This document shows, piece after piece, positions 23,219-34,164 of a DNA stretch of 64,000 nt; position 1 is the first letter of the stretch, and each line of letters opens with the position of its first letter. The stretch spans positions 21,933,784-21,997,783 of the forward strand of contig NW_023602073.1 in the NCBI RefSeq assembly GCF_014898055.3. Reading direction: 5' to 3'. Source of the stretch: Talpa occidentalis (taxonomy: Eukaryota; Chordata; Mammalia; Eulipotyphla; Talpidae). Made by a program: the position numbers and the translations under genes. The notes under the pieces were generated by a model that was not told the origin of the DNA, made no database searches, and worked only from the letters and a program-made list of their open reading frames with translations.

Positions 23219-26200
23219 GTAATGCTGCGCCCTGCCGCCACACCTGCGGCCTCCGCAGCTCCGGTCTCTAGCTCTAGGTCGCGGCTGCTGGGAGGCTGAG
23301 GGCACAGGGTGGAGGGGGCAAGGGGGCTCGCACCTTATGCACTAGGGGGAGAGGGTCGACTTTAGGTCCAACCACATGCCTTGTGCCAGAGCCGGGTCTC
23401 GGAATTTGCACAGCTAGGAGGACGGTGCCAAGTCCGGGGGTCTGGGTGTTCCTGCGGACTGAAGTTCGCAAGACTCTGGCTGACTTAGCTTAGCCAGAAG
23501 GCGTGTGGCCTTGAAGACCTTGACCAAAGACCTGTGTCTGCTTCCTTTTGTCCTGTGTTTTTTAAGTTTGTTTCGCTCTCCTTTCCTCCAAAGGTAAATG
23601 TCAGGGGGGGAGTTGTGATGCTGAGAATACTGGGAGGTGTGGGGATGGGGGAGGCATCGAGGAGTGCTGGAGGGCTAGTGTTGAGAGGAAGGGAAATGAG
23701 GGAGGAGCAGCTAGGAAAGTAGACGGCCCCAGGTCTTTCAGGAGAGGGATAGACAACCTACCAGTGGGGAGGGGCACCAGGCTATTGAGGAGCCCCTGCT
23801 TCCCCCCACAGTGGACCCAGGTTGATGACACCCAAGGCTGTCTAGGCCCTGAGGACCTGAGATCCAGGTTGTGGTTCCCCCTGAGAAATGCCTGCCCCTT
23901 GGGTGTCACTTGTAAGGCTGCCGGTGTAAATTGCATGAAGATTATGATTATGAAAATTTATTGACTTGCTAAAGGTGGTGAAAGGTGGGAGGGGACAAAA
24001 CGAGGATGGAGAAGGGAATTGGAGTATTCAGCTGGGTTTACAGGGCACTGGAGATAAACTCTTGTGAATTAACCCCTCCGAGGCACCCATGGGCCACAGA
24101 TTAAAATCATGACCCTGCAGGTCACATGTGCCAAAGCTTACCTTTGTCCCCGCTAGAGAATAGTTGGCAGGGTGACACCTGGGTGATGGGACCATGCATC
24201 TGCGTGGGGCAGGGGCGTCGGGGGAGAAGGGAAACCCAGAAATGGGCAAAAGATGTTGGCTCCCTGGACGGTGAAATTTCCCAAATAGGCCTTTTAAATG
24301 CGGGTCTCAGAGGTTAACTAAACAAAGACAGTCTCGGCAGGACCACACCGGAGAGGATTTTAGCCTGACTTAACCCACTGAGAGGGGCGTCTTGTTCAAT
24401 TTTATGGGAATTTCAACTAGCAACGAATACAGACAACTCTCCCCTCTTATTTTTTTTTATCACCGGACTGGTTGTCAATCACCACCCACTCTCCAGCTCT
24501 CCTGCTTCCCCCTCCTGCCGCCATGTCCTCTCAACTTGAACTCAGACTTAGAGGTTTCCTGCTGCGGCGGGAACAGTACCCCGAAGTAAAAAGAGAAAAG
24601 CATGCAGGAAAGAGTCACTGGTCCTTCAGTGGGGCCGCTCTCACCCCACCCCACACACAGGAATCCAGCACAGAAAATGCAAAGTCCCAGAAAGGCATGG
24701 ATGGGGAGAGAGGATTTTTGTCTTGGGGTGAAGGGACACCATCCAGAGAGCAGGCCAGCCTCCCTCCGAGGCCTTCCCAGGGAACCCAGCCTGGGAACAG
24801 AGAGGAGGCTCTGGCTTGGGCGAAAACCCCACTGGGACACTCAGCCCCTTCCTCCTGCCTCCTCTGGCTTCTGTCCCTCTGGAATATTCTCCCTTCTTCT
24901 GCCTTGGTCAATACCTCACAATATACCCAGAAGTGGGGCTCCAGAGGAACCGGCCCAGCTAGCCTAGTTCTCAGTCCAGCTATTGGCCCTTTGAATCGCA
25001 GGGTCCAGCCTGGAGCTGGGAGGCCCACAAAGACGTTGTTCTAAGACACACAAACGCCCAGCATGACCTCCCTCCAGCAACCCAAGTGGACTGTGGCTCC
25101 CCACTCCCCACACCCTTAGTTAAGGCCTAAGCCCCTTTCAAGAAGGAGCTGGGCCCTCCATCATCCCTCCAGTCACATCAAAGCACCGATATGGCCTGCA
25201 GTTGGGAGGCCTGACTCGCTCAGGGTCAGTCCTGAGCGGCTGGTTGGGGCTGCAGGAAGAACTGGCCGCAGGATGCGGTGGGCGATGTGCTTTAGTGCAA
25301 TGGGACCGGACCGCAGAGCGATCAGCACACTTTCCTGGGCCCGCGGGCCAGTGCAGCTTTAGGAGAACTAGGCTGGAGGCAATAGGTGCCATCGGGCAGG
25401 AAATGCAGGTCGAGTCACCGGCCAGGTCGCTCTGCTAGGGAAGCGCTGGACGCCGGGCACGGAAAACCTGAAACCCGACCGCTCAGATACCCAGCACCGC
25501 CAGGTGACCCGAAGACGCAGGCGAACCGCCTGGCCTGATCCAGCCCGCGCTGAACGGGGTCGGGACCTGGAGAACCCTGAGTCCCAGCGCGCAGGACAAC
25601 CCGGCCCATTTGGCCCCGGGGTCGCAGGAGCTGGGAAAGCAAAAGCAAAAGCGGGTTGGCGCCCTGCGAGCCGACTCAGGTCCTCGCCGTGGAGCGGCCC
25701 CAGGGGAGACCGGTCGGGCCTTCTAGGCCCTCGCCAGCCCCGGGCTGTGTAGGGGGCTTCCCTAGCTGCTAGATGCTCGGCTGGGCAGAAGAGCCTGCCT
25801 CTGAGCCCTGACCCAAGGGCATCCTCTGCTTGCTGGAGTCGGGCTTTTCTAGAGAACACGCCGACATTCGCGGCCTAGACCCGCCTCTCCCCAGCCCTGC
25901 TGCACCGCACTTGATTTCTTCCACCCGCTTTGGGCACAAAGAATCTCCCAGCTTTGGCCTGCAACGCCGACCTGACAGTTGGGAAAGACGGCAGGAGGCT
26001 GGAAACTGGAGGTGAAGCCACACGGGTTTTTATGCTGCTGGAGTTTGGCGGCTGGAGCCGGGGACTGTGAGGGCATAAGCCAGGGTCCTTGGCCCAGGCG
26101 CCCCCAGCTAGAGCCCGGTCAAGGGGTCCTGCCTCCTGCTATGGGAGTGCCCGGGGACTCCGACGTAGGAGGAGAACTGGAGCCCATCAGAACCCGGCTT

Positions 26201-26485
26201 AGGGGCGGCCAGTGCTGTGCCTTTGTGTGCGCAGCAAACCAAGGTGTCAGAGGTCTCTTACGGACCAGAATTCGAAACCTTGACAAACTTCTAGAACTGG
26301 GCTTCCTGGACCCCTTCTAGAGCAGTGTACATTGACACACTGCCCACCCCCTTGCCGGTTGCCAGTCCAACTAAGATCTGACAAACGAAAGTCAAAAACA
26401 ATGCATGCCCCGGCCGCCCCCAGCTGGATGAATTGGATGAATTGGTTTCTGAAAAGGTTTTTTCTCTTCTCCCTTCCCCTCCCAG
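23219..26485 (+). other. FOXF2: FOXF2 intron 1
   Basis: Single intron of 3267 bases, donor GTAATG and acceptor CCCAG, phase 1. No SINE or L1 copy is recognised inside, in contrast with the flanks 20-40 kb away. A GC/CpG-rich patch occupies about 25.27-25.76 kb. I see no gene within it. If the intron were retained, the exon 1 frame would read 17 further codons and stop at 23269-23271, giving a 412-residue protein lacking the exon 2 tail. Confidence 0.93.
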
Positions 26486-26652
26486 TGGGACTGCCTCGAT
26501 ACCAGCATCACTCCACCCCGGTGTGCGACAGGAAAGATTTCGTCCTCAACTTCAACGGCATTTCTTCCTTCCACCCCTCCGCCAGCGGGCCCTATTATCA
26601 CCACCACCACCACCAGAGCGTGTGTCAGGACATCAAGCCCTGTGTTATGTGA
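26486..26652 (+). CDS. FOXF2: FOXF2 exon 2 coding part and stop
   Basis: The exon opens after a strong pyrimidine tract and acceptor CCTCCCAG at 26478-26485. It completes codon 396 as GTG (Val) and continues [19 protein letters not shown] to the terminal [12 protein letters not shown] and a TGA stop at 26650-26652. This 55-residue tail is the conserved C-terminal activation region shared by the FOXF family. It includes a run of five histidines (YYHHHHH). Joining the two coding segments keeps the frame: 1186 + 167 = 1353 bases, giving 450 residues plus stop, against 444 recalled for human. A branch-point-like TTCTGAA lies about 35 bases upstream of the acceptor, next to a small 9-bp tandem repeat (26426-26443). 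Confidence 0.96.
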
Positions 26653-27425
26653 ACAAGGGGGGCGCCGGCCTGCTGTCCCCACCCCCACCCCCCGGGGGCA
26701 GAGGTGACCCTGGTGGGCTCACACATGTGCACGCGGCAGCAGTAAGTAGCACACCTGTCACTTCTCCAGAATATGCAGGCCAGCGCTGGTCACTTAGCCG
26801 TCTACCTTTGGCAGGACAACCCCTGGCGAGGTAATGCTGGCGATCCGCGCAGGCTCCTGGTGAGGACCGGAGCCAGTGGACACCCCGACCTCTTAGCAGA
26901 GATGGCCAAAGCGTTAGCACCCAAGGGACCTAAACTTGCAGCTCTGGGATCTTCCTTGCCTTCCATAATCAGGGTCTGAAAAAAAAAAAGCAGACAAGTC
27001 GTGTGTCTGTTTGTGTGTGTGTGTTTTTCTTTGTCTATGAAAATGTGTGTGCTTTTCAAACAGGGCCGTGCTAAGCACCCGACTCCCAGGACCCTCATCC
27101 TGTAGCCTCGCTAAGTAGGCAAATTCAGTTTCACCAAACACTGCTGTTTGGATACAGGTGCCAAAGAACATTATTACGAAAGTTATTTAGAAACCACAAG
27201 TCTAGTTTAAGAAAGTGGTTTTCAGTATTGTGACCATACAACGTTTTTTAAATAAGGTTGTTTTCTACCACCGTATTTTAAAAATATTTTTATGATCTTA
27301 GTGTATACTCACACTTTGCTTGTATTTGAAAAGGAGGATATATTTGCACTTATGTATACTTTTACAGTTTGCCAACCTATTTTGATGTAAAAATTTTTTT
27401 TCAATAAAATGTATATAACAAATCG
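26653..27425 (+). other. FOXF2: FOXF2 3' UTR with poly(A) signal
   Basis: The sequence after the stop runs about 770 bases to a canonical AATAAA at 27403-27408 (context TTTTCAATAAAATG), with cleavage expected near 27420-27425. The second half is AT-rich with short ATTTT and TTATTT stretches typical of unstable developmental mRNAs. A TG-rich stretch lies near 27005-27050. The exact cleavage site is inferred. Confidence 0.8.
27403..27408 (+). terminator. FOXF2: Canonical polyadenylation signal AATAAA of FOXF2
   Basis: AATAAA follows a T-rich run and sits about 750 bases after the stop codon, a usual 3' UTR length for FOXF2. The following 90 bases lead into GT-rich DNA, which is compatible with a downstream element. 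Confidence 0.82.
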
Positions 27426-27496
27426 CTGTAGCAGGGACCTCTTTGCTCCCCAAAATGCCAGGTCGTTCCTCCGCCAGCATTGCAACTCTACACTGG

Positions 27497-27498
<2 letters not shown>

Positions 27499-27538
<40 letters not shown>
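27499..27538. repeat. (GT)20 microsatellite just past the FOXF2 poly(A) site
   Basis: Forty bases of uninterrupted GT, about 90 bases after AATAAA. Confidence 0.97.
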
Positions 27539-27539
<1 letters not shown>

Positions 27540-27542
<3 letters not shown>

Positions 27543-28743
27543 CTTCTAAGTGGTATAATTGACGTGGTGTGAGGTCTGTGCCTTGAGGAACCCAGGCCAG
27601 GTTCTGATTGTGGGTCTTCTCAGGAGAGAAAGAGAAGACGGAACATTTTCTGTTCTTTCATTCCTTTACCCTGGCCCTTGCCGGCTAAACAAAAACCAGA
27701 AGGTGAAAGGAACTTAAAAGAAAAGCAGGCAGAGATAATGAGAGGCGAGAGTTTGATGGGAGGAAACCGAGTTTCAGGCCTCTTTGTTCTCTTTCCTGTA
27801 CCCAAGGAGAGGGTGGCCTTTTGGTCTTCCCTCTCCCGCAACGAAATGAAACACAGAGCAAAAAGTTCCCGGCTAGGGCCGCCCTGGGCTGAGCGGCCAG
27901 CAAGGGTTAGGCCCGGCGAGCAGACCCAATTCCTCTTTGCAAGTCACAGTTTTGTGAGTGCTGGTCCCATCCTAGGGGGTGGGAAATACCTGCTGAGCCA
28001 TTGGCGCTGAGATTGGGGTGGGGTAGTGGTTGTTGTTTAACTTCCTTGGAGAGTAACAAGAACCAGCCCCCACAAACTGTTCTTGGGCAGCCGTGGGACC
28101 CCACTCATAGGCTGACCAGCCCTATTTTAGTGCATCCTGCACCCCAATGCCTATCCTCTTTCTCCCTCTCAGTGTTCCTTCCTTCTTTTAACAAGAGATG
28201 GGATGGTTCCCCTTGTGGGTGCCCTCAGATTCTTTTTTCCTTTCTTGCCTGGCTTCCTTTCCCAGTCAGGAAGTCACCAGGCAGAATGGGTAAAGTGAGA
28301 GAAAACGGGCCACCCATGGGGACCCATCTTAGCTCTCCCAGCCGCCCTGCCAACCCACCAGAGAGCTGACCGAGGGAAGGCTCCCAACCCACCCTCACGC
28401 TGGCCTTGCTTCTCCAGCTCAGCTGGTTTCTTGTTTTGTTTTTGCTCTGGACTTTTCAAACTCACCTTTGTCCCATGTTCCCTAAAAGGCCATCCACCCC
28501 ATCCATCACCAGGCAGTCATCGCACACAGGGTTTTTGTATTCCCAGTGAATTTCAGCCCAGAGACGGTCTCATTAGTAAAACATCTTGTTTTTAAAAGTC
28601 TTAAGCATCGTCCTAATCTTTCGACTTCCTGTCTATATTTTCCAAAATTAAGCAGTGATTTAAACATTTTTTTGTGTGTCTCCATTATCATATTTGCAGT
28701 TAAATAGGACTCCCCCCCACCCACCCACCCCCCTTTATGCTGA
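27540..28743. other. Downstream flank of FOXF2, single-copy
   Basis: No gene or repeat recognised. TTTTTAAAAGTCTTAAGC and GATTTAAACATTTTTTTG (28.58-28.68 kb) look like AT-rich conserved-type sequence. Confidence 0.45.
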
Positions 28744-28990
28744 GCTACTCAGGGGCCTGCTATAAATTATGAAGTCAGTTTCAGAGTTTGCTCCGACCAC
28801 AGTGCTGTGTTTACATTCCTTCCGAGGCAGCCGGCATGGTCGTAATTTATATCCTAAACACTTGAACGTAACTTGTTTATACAGAGAATGACAGGACCTC
28901 AAAGACAAAAACGCTGCGTCGTTGGAGTGACCGCATTGGAAAGGCTAGCGCGCCCCCTGGTGGAGCAAACGCCTCTCGCGCCGTGATTCA
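28744..28990. promoter_or_regulatory. Candidate downstream regulatory element with forkhead sites
   Basis: Single-copy block 2.1 kb beyond the FOXF2 stop with CTATAAATTATGAAG, two forkhead-type sites (TGTTTAC at 28808-28814, TGTTTAT at 28874-28880), CGTAATTTATATCC, and a CTCF-like motif at its 3' end. The density of motifs in non-repetitive sequence resembles conserved developmental enhancers. Conservation cannot be tested here. Confidence 0.35.
28946..28964 (-). promoter_or_regulatory. CTCF-like binding site, minus orientation
   Basis: TAGCGCGCCCCCTGGTGGA is the reverse complement of the canonical CCACCAGGGGGCGC core. It is the best CTCF match I noticed in the window, lying 2.3 kb past the FOXF2 stop codon. 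Confidence 0.6.
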
Positions 28991-30000
28991 GGCGTTTTTC
29001 TAGCTGTAGGACAACTTTCTAAAAAATGGGGATCTTTTCTCTAAAGCAGGACTCCTCACCCCTTTTTCTGGTTCACCCCCTTGGGGGTGGGGCGTGAGAG
29101 TTTGGACTTCTAAGACGTTCCCAGGTGATGCTGATAATGTTGGTCCTGGGGCCACCTTCTGAAAACCACAGCTCTGGAAAGGCAAATATCTTGCGGGGTT
29201 CAAATGGGCAGGTGTTAAGGCTGGAACATTCATTAGTGAAGCAAAGATCTAAAAAGGTTTTTCAAAAATAGTTGGTCCACTGTGATTCCTTACTGGTCTC
29301 TGGGGAAATGCAGGGCTTAATGCTGAACCCTGCACCAGAAGGTGTAACCTGCCCATTTTCATTAAAGCAACGAGGGCACACATTTTATTCTAGTAAAATT
29401 TGCAAAGTGAAGTCAAGGGGAAAATCATTGACTCCCCCTGCCTCATTAGAGCAATAATTCTGCACTAGCAGGGATGACAGACGTCTCCAGATGGAAGGAG
29501 GTGACCGAGCAGGCGAGAAAAGAAACTTCATTATTAGTTATAAAATCTTTTGAGGGTGAAACAGGGAGAAGGCAAAGGAAGGGGGGTCCAGATCGCAAGT
29601 GCATAGAAACAGTGGCCCCTGCACAGCTTCGGTGGGGTCACAAAGCGCAGTTATGGTGCTGGCTGGGCTGTGTCATCCGGTGACTAATCCTCTCGGGGTC
29701 TTCATGCAGTTTTGGCAGAATTCGTTTCTTTGTGGGTAGAGGACTTAGACCCTGATTTCTTGACACCTGAGAGCTGCCTCAGCTTCTGGAAGTCCACACT
29801 CGTCACACGGCACATGGGCCTTCCACATGGCCAATTACTTCTTTAAAGCGAGCTGAGCTGAGGAGATAGTCTTTAAATCAAGTCATCGGTAAAGTGGGGT
29901 TCTACGTAAGGAAACATGACCGTAGTGGCACATTCCGTCATGTTTGCCATTGCTCAGAGGCAATTCTCAGGTGAAGCCCACGCTCACATGGAAGGGATTT
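28991..30000. other. Intergenic DNA, no gene seen
   Basis: Single-copy DNA of ordinary composition. No supported coding region. Confidence 0.5.
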
Positions 30001-30235
30001 TATTTTATTTATTTATTTATTTATTTTTTGCTGTCAAATTCCTCCTTTATTTTTTTAAATTTTTTTTAAATAATAAATTTTATTTTTTATATTTCCCATA
30101 CATTTGCAACCCCCTCATTCTGACCCCAATCCCTCCCCTCCCGCCCCCCACTCCCCAAAAACTGTCTCTGGTTCATAGTTTTTTGTTGATTTTGATTTTC
30201 ACTTTCTTATAGTTATTCATTTTCCTGGTCCTAAC
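30001..30235 (-). mobile_element. 5'-truncated L1 3' end (young type)
   Basis: T-rich tract (TTTATTTATTTATTTATTT), then TTTCCCATACATTTGCAACC, then the complement of the G-rich 3' UTR tract (CAATCCCTCCCCTCCCGCCC), then CTCTGGTTCATAG and ATTCATTTTCCTGGTCC. It parallels 60188-60508, so both come from related L1 3' UTRs. Confidence 0.75.
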
Positions 30236-30470
30236 AAGGCTGTGAAAATGAGGAGATCGGGAGCATGTGAACTCCCTGGAGTTGTCCTCCATTGTGGTCA
30301 CCCCTGAACTGCACTCATCTGACTCTACTTACCATCTTTATTAGTCCTACCTGCTGCAGGGCTGTTGCTGTATTGATTCAAGGCTGTGGCAGACACTGCT
30401 CAGGGTGGGCACATAATTTAGAGGATCTGTACATTATGCCATTATAACCTCAAAAGTATTCTGAATTTTT

Positions 30471-30746
30471 GGGCCTCCCTGGAGGCGCAAGGGGTTAAGA
30501 TGCAACCTATGAAGCTGTCTGCAGCCACTGCTGCACGAGTTCAATCCCCGGCTGGCCAGGGCGCTACCCACATGGTGCAGCAGACCTCTCCTGACTCCCC
30601 GCTGCTCCCCTCAGCAGTGTACTTCTGTCAGTCTGCCTGTTCTGCTCCCCACTCTGTCTCTGGTGAATCCTCTCACCCCCCCCACACACACACCTCTGGC
30701 CTGCACCCCAGTTCTTGTATGCATGAATAAACAAATCTTTTTTAGA
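30471..30746 (+). mobile_element. tRNA-derived SINE
   Basis: Head GGGCCTCCCTGGAGGCGCAA, B box GTTCAATCCC, body with CTCTGTCTCTGGTGAATCCT, tail TTGTATGCATGAATAAACAA. Target-site duplication not clear. Confidence 0.9.
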
Positions 30747-30785
30747 AATAATGGCCCCTGTATACAAATATGTCTGGAACTATGG

Positions 30786-31025
30786 GGTGCAGGGAGGAGA
30801 GGCAGATCGAGAAGGAAGGTGGGAGAGGGCGGAGAAAGGGAGCGAGATGGAGAGCGACGGGGAAGAGAAAGAAGGAGAAAAAGAGAAAGAGGAACTGGGG
30901 GTCCGGAGGAAGGAAAGAGGAGAGAAAGTCGGAGGGGAGAAGGGGGGAGAAAAGAGAGAAAGCAGAGAGAAACAGCGGAAGGGCGGGTGGTAGGAAGAAG
31001 AGGAAACCTTGGGAAAGGACTAGAA
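30786..31025 (+). repeat. Polypurine (GA-rich) low-complexity tract
   Basis: About 240 bases of almost pure purine on the plus strand (GAGAAAGAAGGAGAAAAAGA and similar), continuing more weakly to about 31115. ORFs full of Glu, Lys and Arg here are composition artefacts. Confidence 0.9.
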
Positions 31026-31119
31026 AGAAGAGGGAAAGGCATAGCCTGCGGGAGAACTGGCCGGGCTGGGGGAGCAGCAGGGGGCAGCCAGAGGGGATGG
31101 GGGGAGAAAGAGGAGGCCT

Positions 31120-32860
31120 GAAAACTACCTTCTGCGCGTCCGTCAGTCCCCAAAAGAGCCGAAGCAGCCTTTGAGGCCGACCTGCCCCGGGAGGCGCTGC
31201 CGTCCCTCAGACCCCAGTGCCAGGGCTTTGCCGAAGGGCCCCTGGTCTGTTTTGCTTGGCTTCTGCCTGAACGCTGCGGGAGTCGGTGCATTCTCTAGTT
31301 GTACATGCTCAAATTTTCTGAGCTGCTGCAGCTACTTCTAGAAGATCTAGGAAGAGGAATCTTGATTCTCCTTTTAGGAAATGGGGTCTGCCCGCTGGGC
31401 AGTATGAAATGAAATTCGCACCTCCTTCCCCAAAGGAAAGCTCTCCTCCAGATCCAGCGACGCCTCGTTACTGAGCATCACGGTGGTGCTTCCGAAACAG
31501 ACACTGACTTATTTCGGAAATGGAAGCCCTAGAAGTTCTGGAGTTCTGAGGGAGGGGGCTCAGGTACTGCAGGGAAACCAAGGCCCTCAACCTGTCCCCT
31601 CTGAAGGGCACCATATTTCCCTCCCCCACCACCCCAGCCTGGGCCAGAGCTGGTCTGGAGCGCTGCTGCTCCCCCAGGTGCCCCTCCCACACTCACCTTT
31701 GCTGATCTCAGAAGTCCCAGGAGCCCTCACGCCACCTACCCTCCTGAGCTCACAAGACAGCTGGTGCCTCTCTTGGGGACCCTCCGTTTAGCCGGGCTCC
31801 ATCCATATGACCAGTGTCACCTGGGCTCCCCTCAGCCTGCTCACCCCAGCTCTGAACAGAGGCCTCGCTTTTTTAATGGGGTGATTGGCTGGACCCCAGG
31901 GTGGTGGAGGCTGATGGTTATTTGTCAAGAAGAATGAAAGGAACCGCTCTTGGCAAAGAATGGCTTTGCTGGGTGGAAAAGCAAGGTACAGGCCAGGTGC
32001 TGGGTGCCTGAAGAGGGATCCCGAAGGCAGCAAGGGAGCTGACCTTGAGGGCCCATCTTGGGACCCAAGGTCACCAGATGAGGACTTTGCATGCACAGCT
32101 CAGTCACAGGCTGAGTGTGTGGTGGAAGGCCCCGGGAGCTTGGGAAGCCACCCACGGCCAGTCCTGTCCCCAGCTGTCCAGCTGAGCAGCCCCTGGGGGG
32201 CATGTGAGCCTCAGGATTCTTGGGAAAATCCCCAGGTGCTTCCACAGCTGGGGGATTGACAGCCACTAATGACCTTTATCTTGTTTATGTCTCACAGAAA
32301 CCCTTCCGGGGATAGGGTAGCCCCAGCTGTGTGTGGCTGCTGTCCCCTGGGTGGATGTCCAGCGAGCACCCCCGGCTGCAGGGCTACACCCCTCCCCCCA
32401 GGACAGTTGTAACCAATCTTTGCCCACCTTCTCCCTCAGGGAACACCAGAGAGACAGCGGAAGCCCTACAGCCCCCAGCTCCAGCTCCCAACTGCAGGGT
32501 GGGGGTGCAGCCCAGCCCAGTGCCGGGTACCCTCCCCATTATAAGAGATAAGGGCTCTTTCCCAGGAAGAAGGTTGGGTGGGGTCAGGGCAAGATTCAGG
32601 GGGGAGGGGTAGAGGAGGCCCCCCATGAACTGCCCCAGGCAGCTGTGCTTATTCACAGGGGGTGCTGCATGTCTGGATGATAAACCAGGGACCCAGGTCT
32701 CACCCTCCCCTGGACAACCTGCAGGGAAGTTGCCAATGATGGAAGAGTGTATTCTTCCAAGCTCTAGGACTCAGTAGGCCAGCAATGAGTGCCGAGGAAG
32801 AGCCCCCAGCAAGTGAGAGAGAGTCAACAAAGGGAGCATGGACCCCAGGGCCACTGGTGA
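31120..32860. other. Intergenic GC-moderate DNA, no gene seen
   Basis: Single-copy; overlapping ORFs in many frames without recognisable domains. Confidence 0.5.
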
Positions 32861-32861
32861 C

Positions 32862-33082
32862 ACATATGCAGGTATATAGACACACGTGCTCACACGAGAC
32901 ACACAGACACACATTCAGATACAGACACACAGACATATAGATACAGGCAGACACACAAACACAGACTTACGGACACAAATTACACACAGATACAGACATA
33001 CAACACACCGACGCACAGAAACTCACACAGACATACAACAGACGCATATGCACAGAGACACAGACAGACACACAGACATATG
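32862..33082. repeat. Degenerate CACAGA-type simple repeat
   Basis: About 220 bases built from ACACAG and ACATAC units with frequent variation (GACACACAGACACACATTCA, CAGACAGACACACAGACATA). Confidence 0.9.
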
Positions 33083-33400
33083 CTCCACTGCCTTTGCAGT
33101 TCTAGCCCCAAGAACACAGGCTGATGGCCTAGCACACAGGTCAAGCTTCTAAGTCTCCAAGTCACCACTGCATGGTGTTAAGAAGCATCCCTGGAGCTTT
33201 CCTTCTCCCTCCTGACTAGACATTCCCTCTCTCTGATCCCAGAAGCAGAAAAAACAGCCTCTTTTAAATTAAGTTGCCATGTTGTCATTTAAGAGGCTAT
33301 ACTCAGTCCGGTAGCCACAGAGCAGGGGCCCGGGCAGCCCAGGAGTGCTGGAGCTGGGACCACCCAACACTCCTACAGTGAAAGGCTGTGATGGTGGGGT

Positions 33401-33419
33401 ACTTGGAGGGGGCGCTAGC
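33401..33419 (+). promoter_or_regulatory. CTCF-like binding site, plus orientation
   Basis: ACTTGGAGGGGGCGCTAGC carries the AGGGGGCGCTA core half of the CTCF consensus. The left half is imperfect (TTGG instead of CCAC or CCAG). It is oriented opposite to the 28946 site. Confidence 0.4.
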
Positions 33420-33644
33420 TGTTCCCTAAGGCCACAAATTCCCCATGAGTGCAGCCTCCACCACTGGGTCTCCCCTGGCCAGGGTAGAAGGGACCCCTCT
33501 TCCTTTTGGTGACCCTAAGTCCTGAGAGGAACCAGACAGGCCCAGCCTCTCCTCCTCTAGACAAAAACCCGTCCCAGACATGACCCAGTGAGGTGGCGGA
33601 CCCTGCCCCCCCCACCATCCCCAGTGACCGCAGATGGGCGACTG

Positions 33645-34160
33645 CCTTCATCTGCTGGCGCTGCTGTAACAAAGCCCCCGAATCAGGCAGTTTAAACAGC
33701 AGGGATCTAGGTGCAAGGTGATTGGACACTGGGGGACGGGCAGGGGGTGATAGATGCAGTTGCTGAGCTGAGAAACTGCACCCCCGAAACTCCGATCATG
33801 GTGTGAACTAAAGTGACCTCAGTAAAAAGGAATTATAAATAAATAAAAAAAAAAAATAACCAGAAATCTATTCCTTCACTGTGCTAGAAGGCAGAAATCC
33901 AAAATGTAGGCCGGTTTCTTCTGAAGCGTCTCTCCTGGGCTCATCATGCCCGTCCTGTCCGTAGGTTTTGAGGTCAAATTCCCTCGCCAGGGGTCTGTCT
34001 GTCCAGCTCTCCCTATTGGATTAGGACCTGACGACCTCACTTCAACTCGATTCCCTCTTAAATACCCAGCCCCAAGCGCTCCCGAGGCACTGGGGTTCCT
34101 ATATATATAATTCACATGCAACCCCCCTAACAATCCAACATATTCCACCCTAACAGCGAC
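33645..34160 (-). mobile_element. Ancient MaLR (MLT1-like) LTR, interrupted
   Basis: GCTGCTGTAACAAAGCCCCC and AATCAGGCAGTTTAAACAGC on the left. After an insertion it continues with AGAAATCTATTCCTTCACTG, CTATTGGATTAGGACCTGA, CCCGAGGCACTGGGGTTCC and CCAACATATTCCACCC. This is the reverse-complement MLT1 order. Confidence 0.65.
33703..33859 (+). mobile_element. Short element inserted in the LTR, L1 3'-terminus-like
   Basis: G-rich tract (GGGGGACGGGCAGGGGG), about 75 bases of unique sequence, then ATCATGGTGTGAACTAAAGT, GACCTCAG and an AATAAATAAA tail. It interrupts the LTR sequence cleanly. The layout (G-rich tract, short 3' terminus, poly(A)) fits a very short L1 3' end; a different SINE is possible. 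Confidence 0.45.
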
Positions 34161-34164
34161 AACC

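Noticed and set aside
22098..23222. 374-codon plus-strand ORF in another frame of exon 1
   Set aside because: Overlaps the true forkhead frame and is an Arg/Pro/Ala-rich artefact of GC-rich codons lacking stops.
30663..31174. Glu/Lys/Arg-rich ORFs (up to 152 codons)
   Set aside because: They are translations of a polypurine tract and part of a SINE.
32862..33082. Possible array of short repeats like CRISPR
   Set aside because: Simple CACAGA-type microsatellite in a mammalian genome with no conserved repeat-spacer periodicity.
33645..33665. CTCF-like TTCATCTGCTGGCGCTG
   Set aside because: Lies at the edge of an old MaLR LTR and matches only part of the core; too weak to list as a site.
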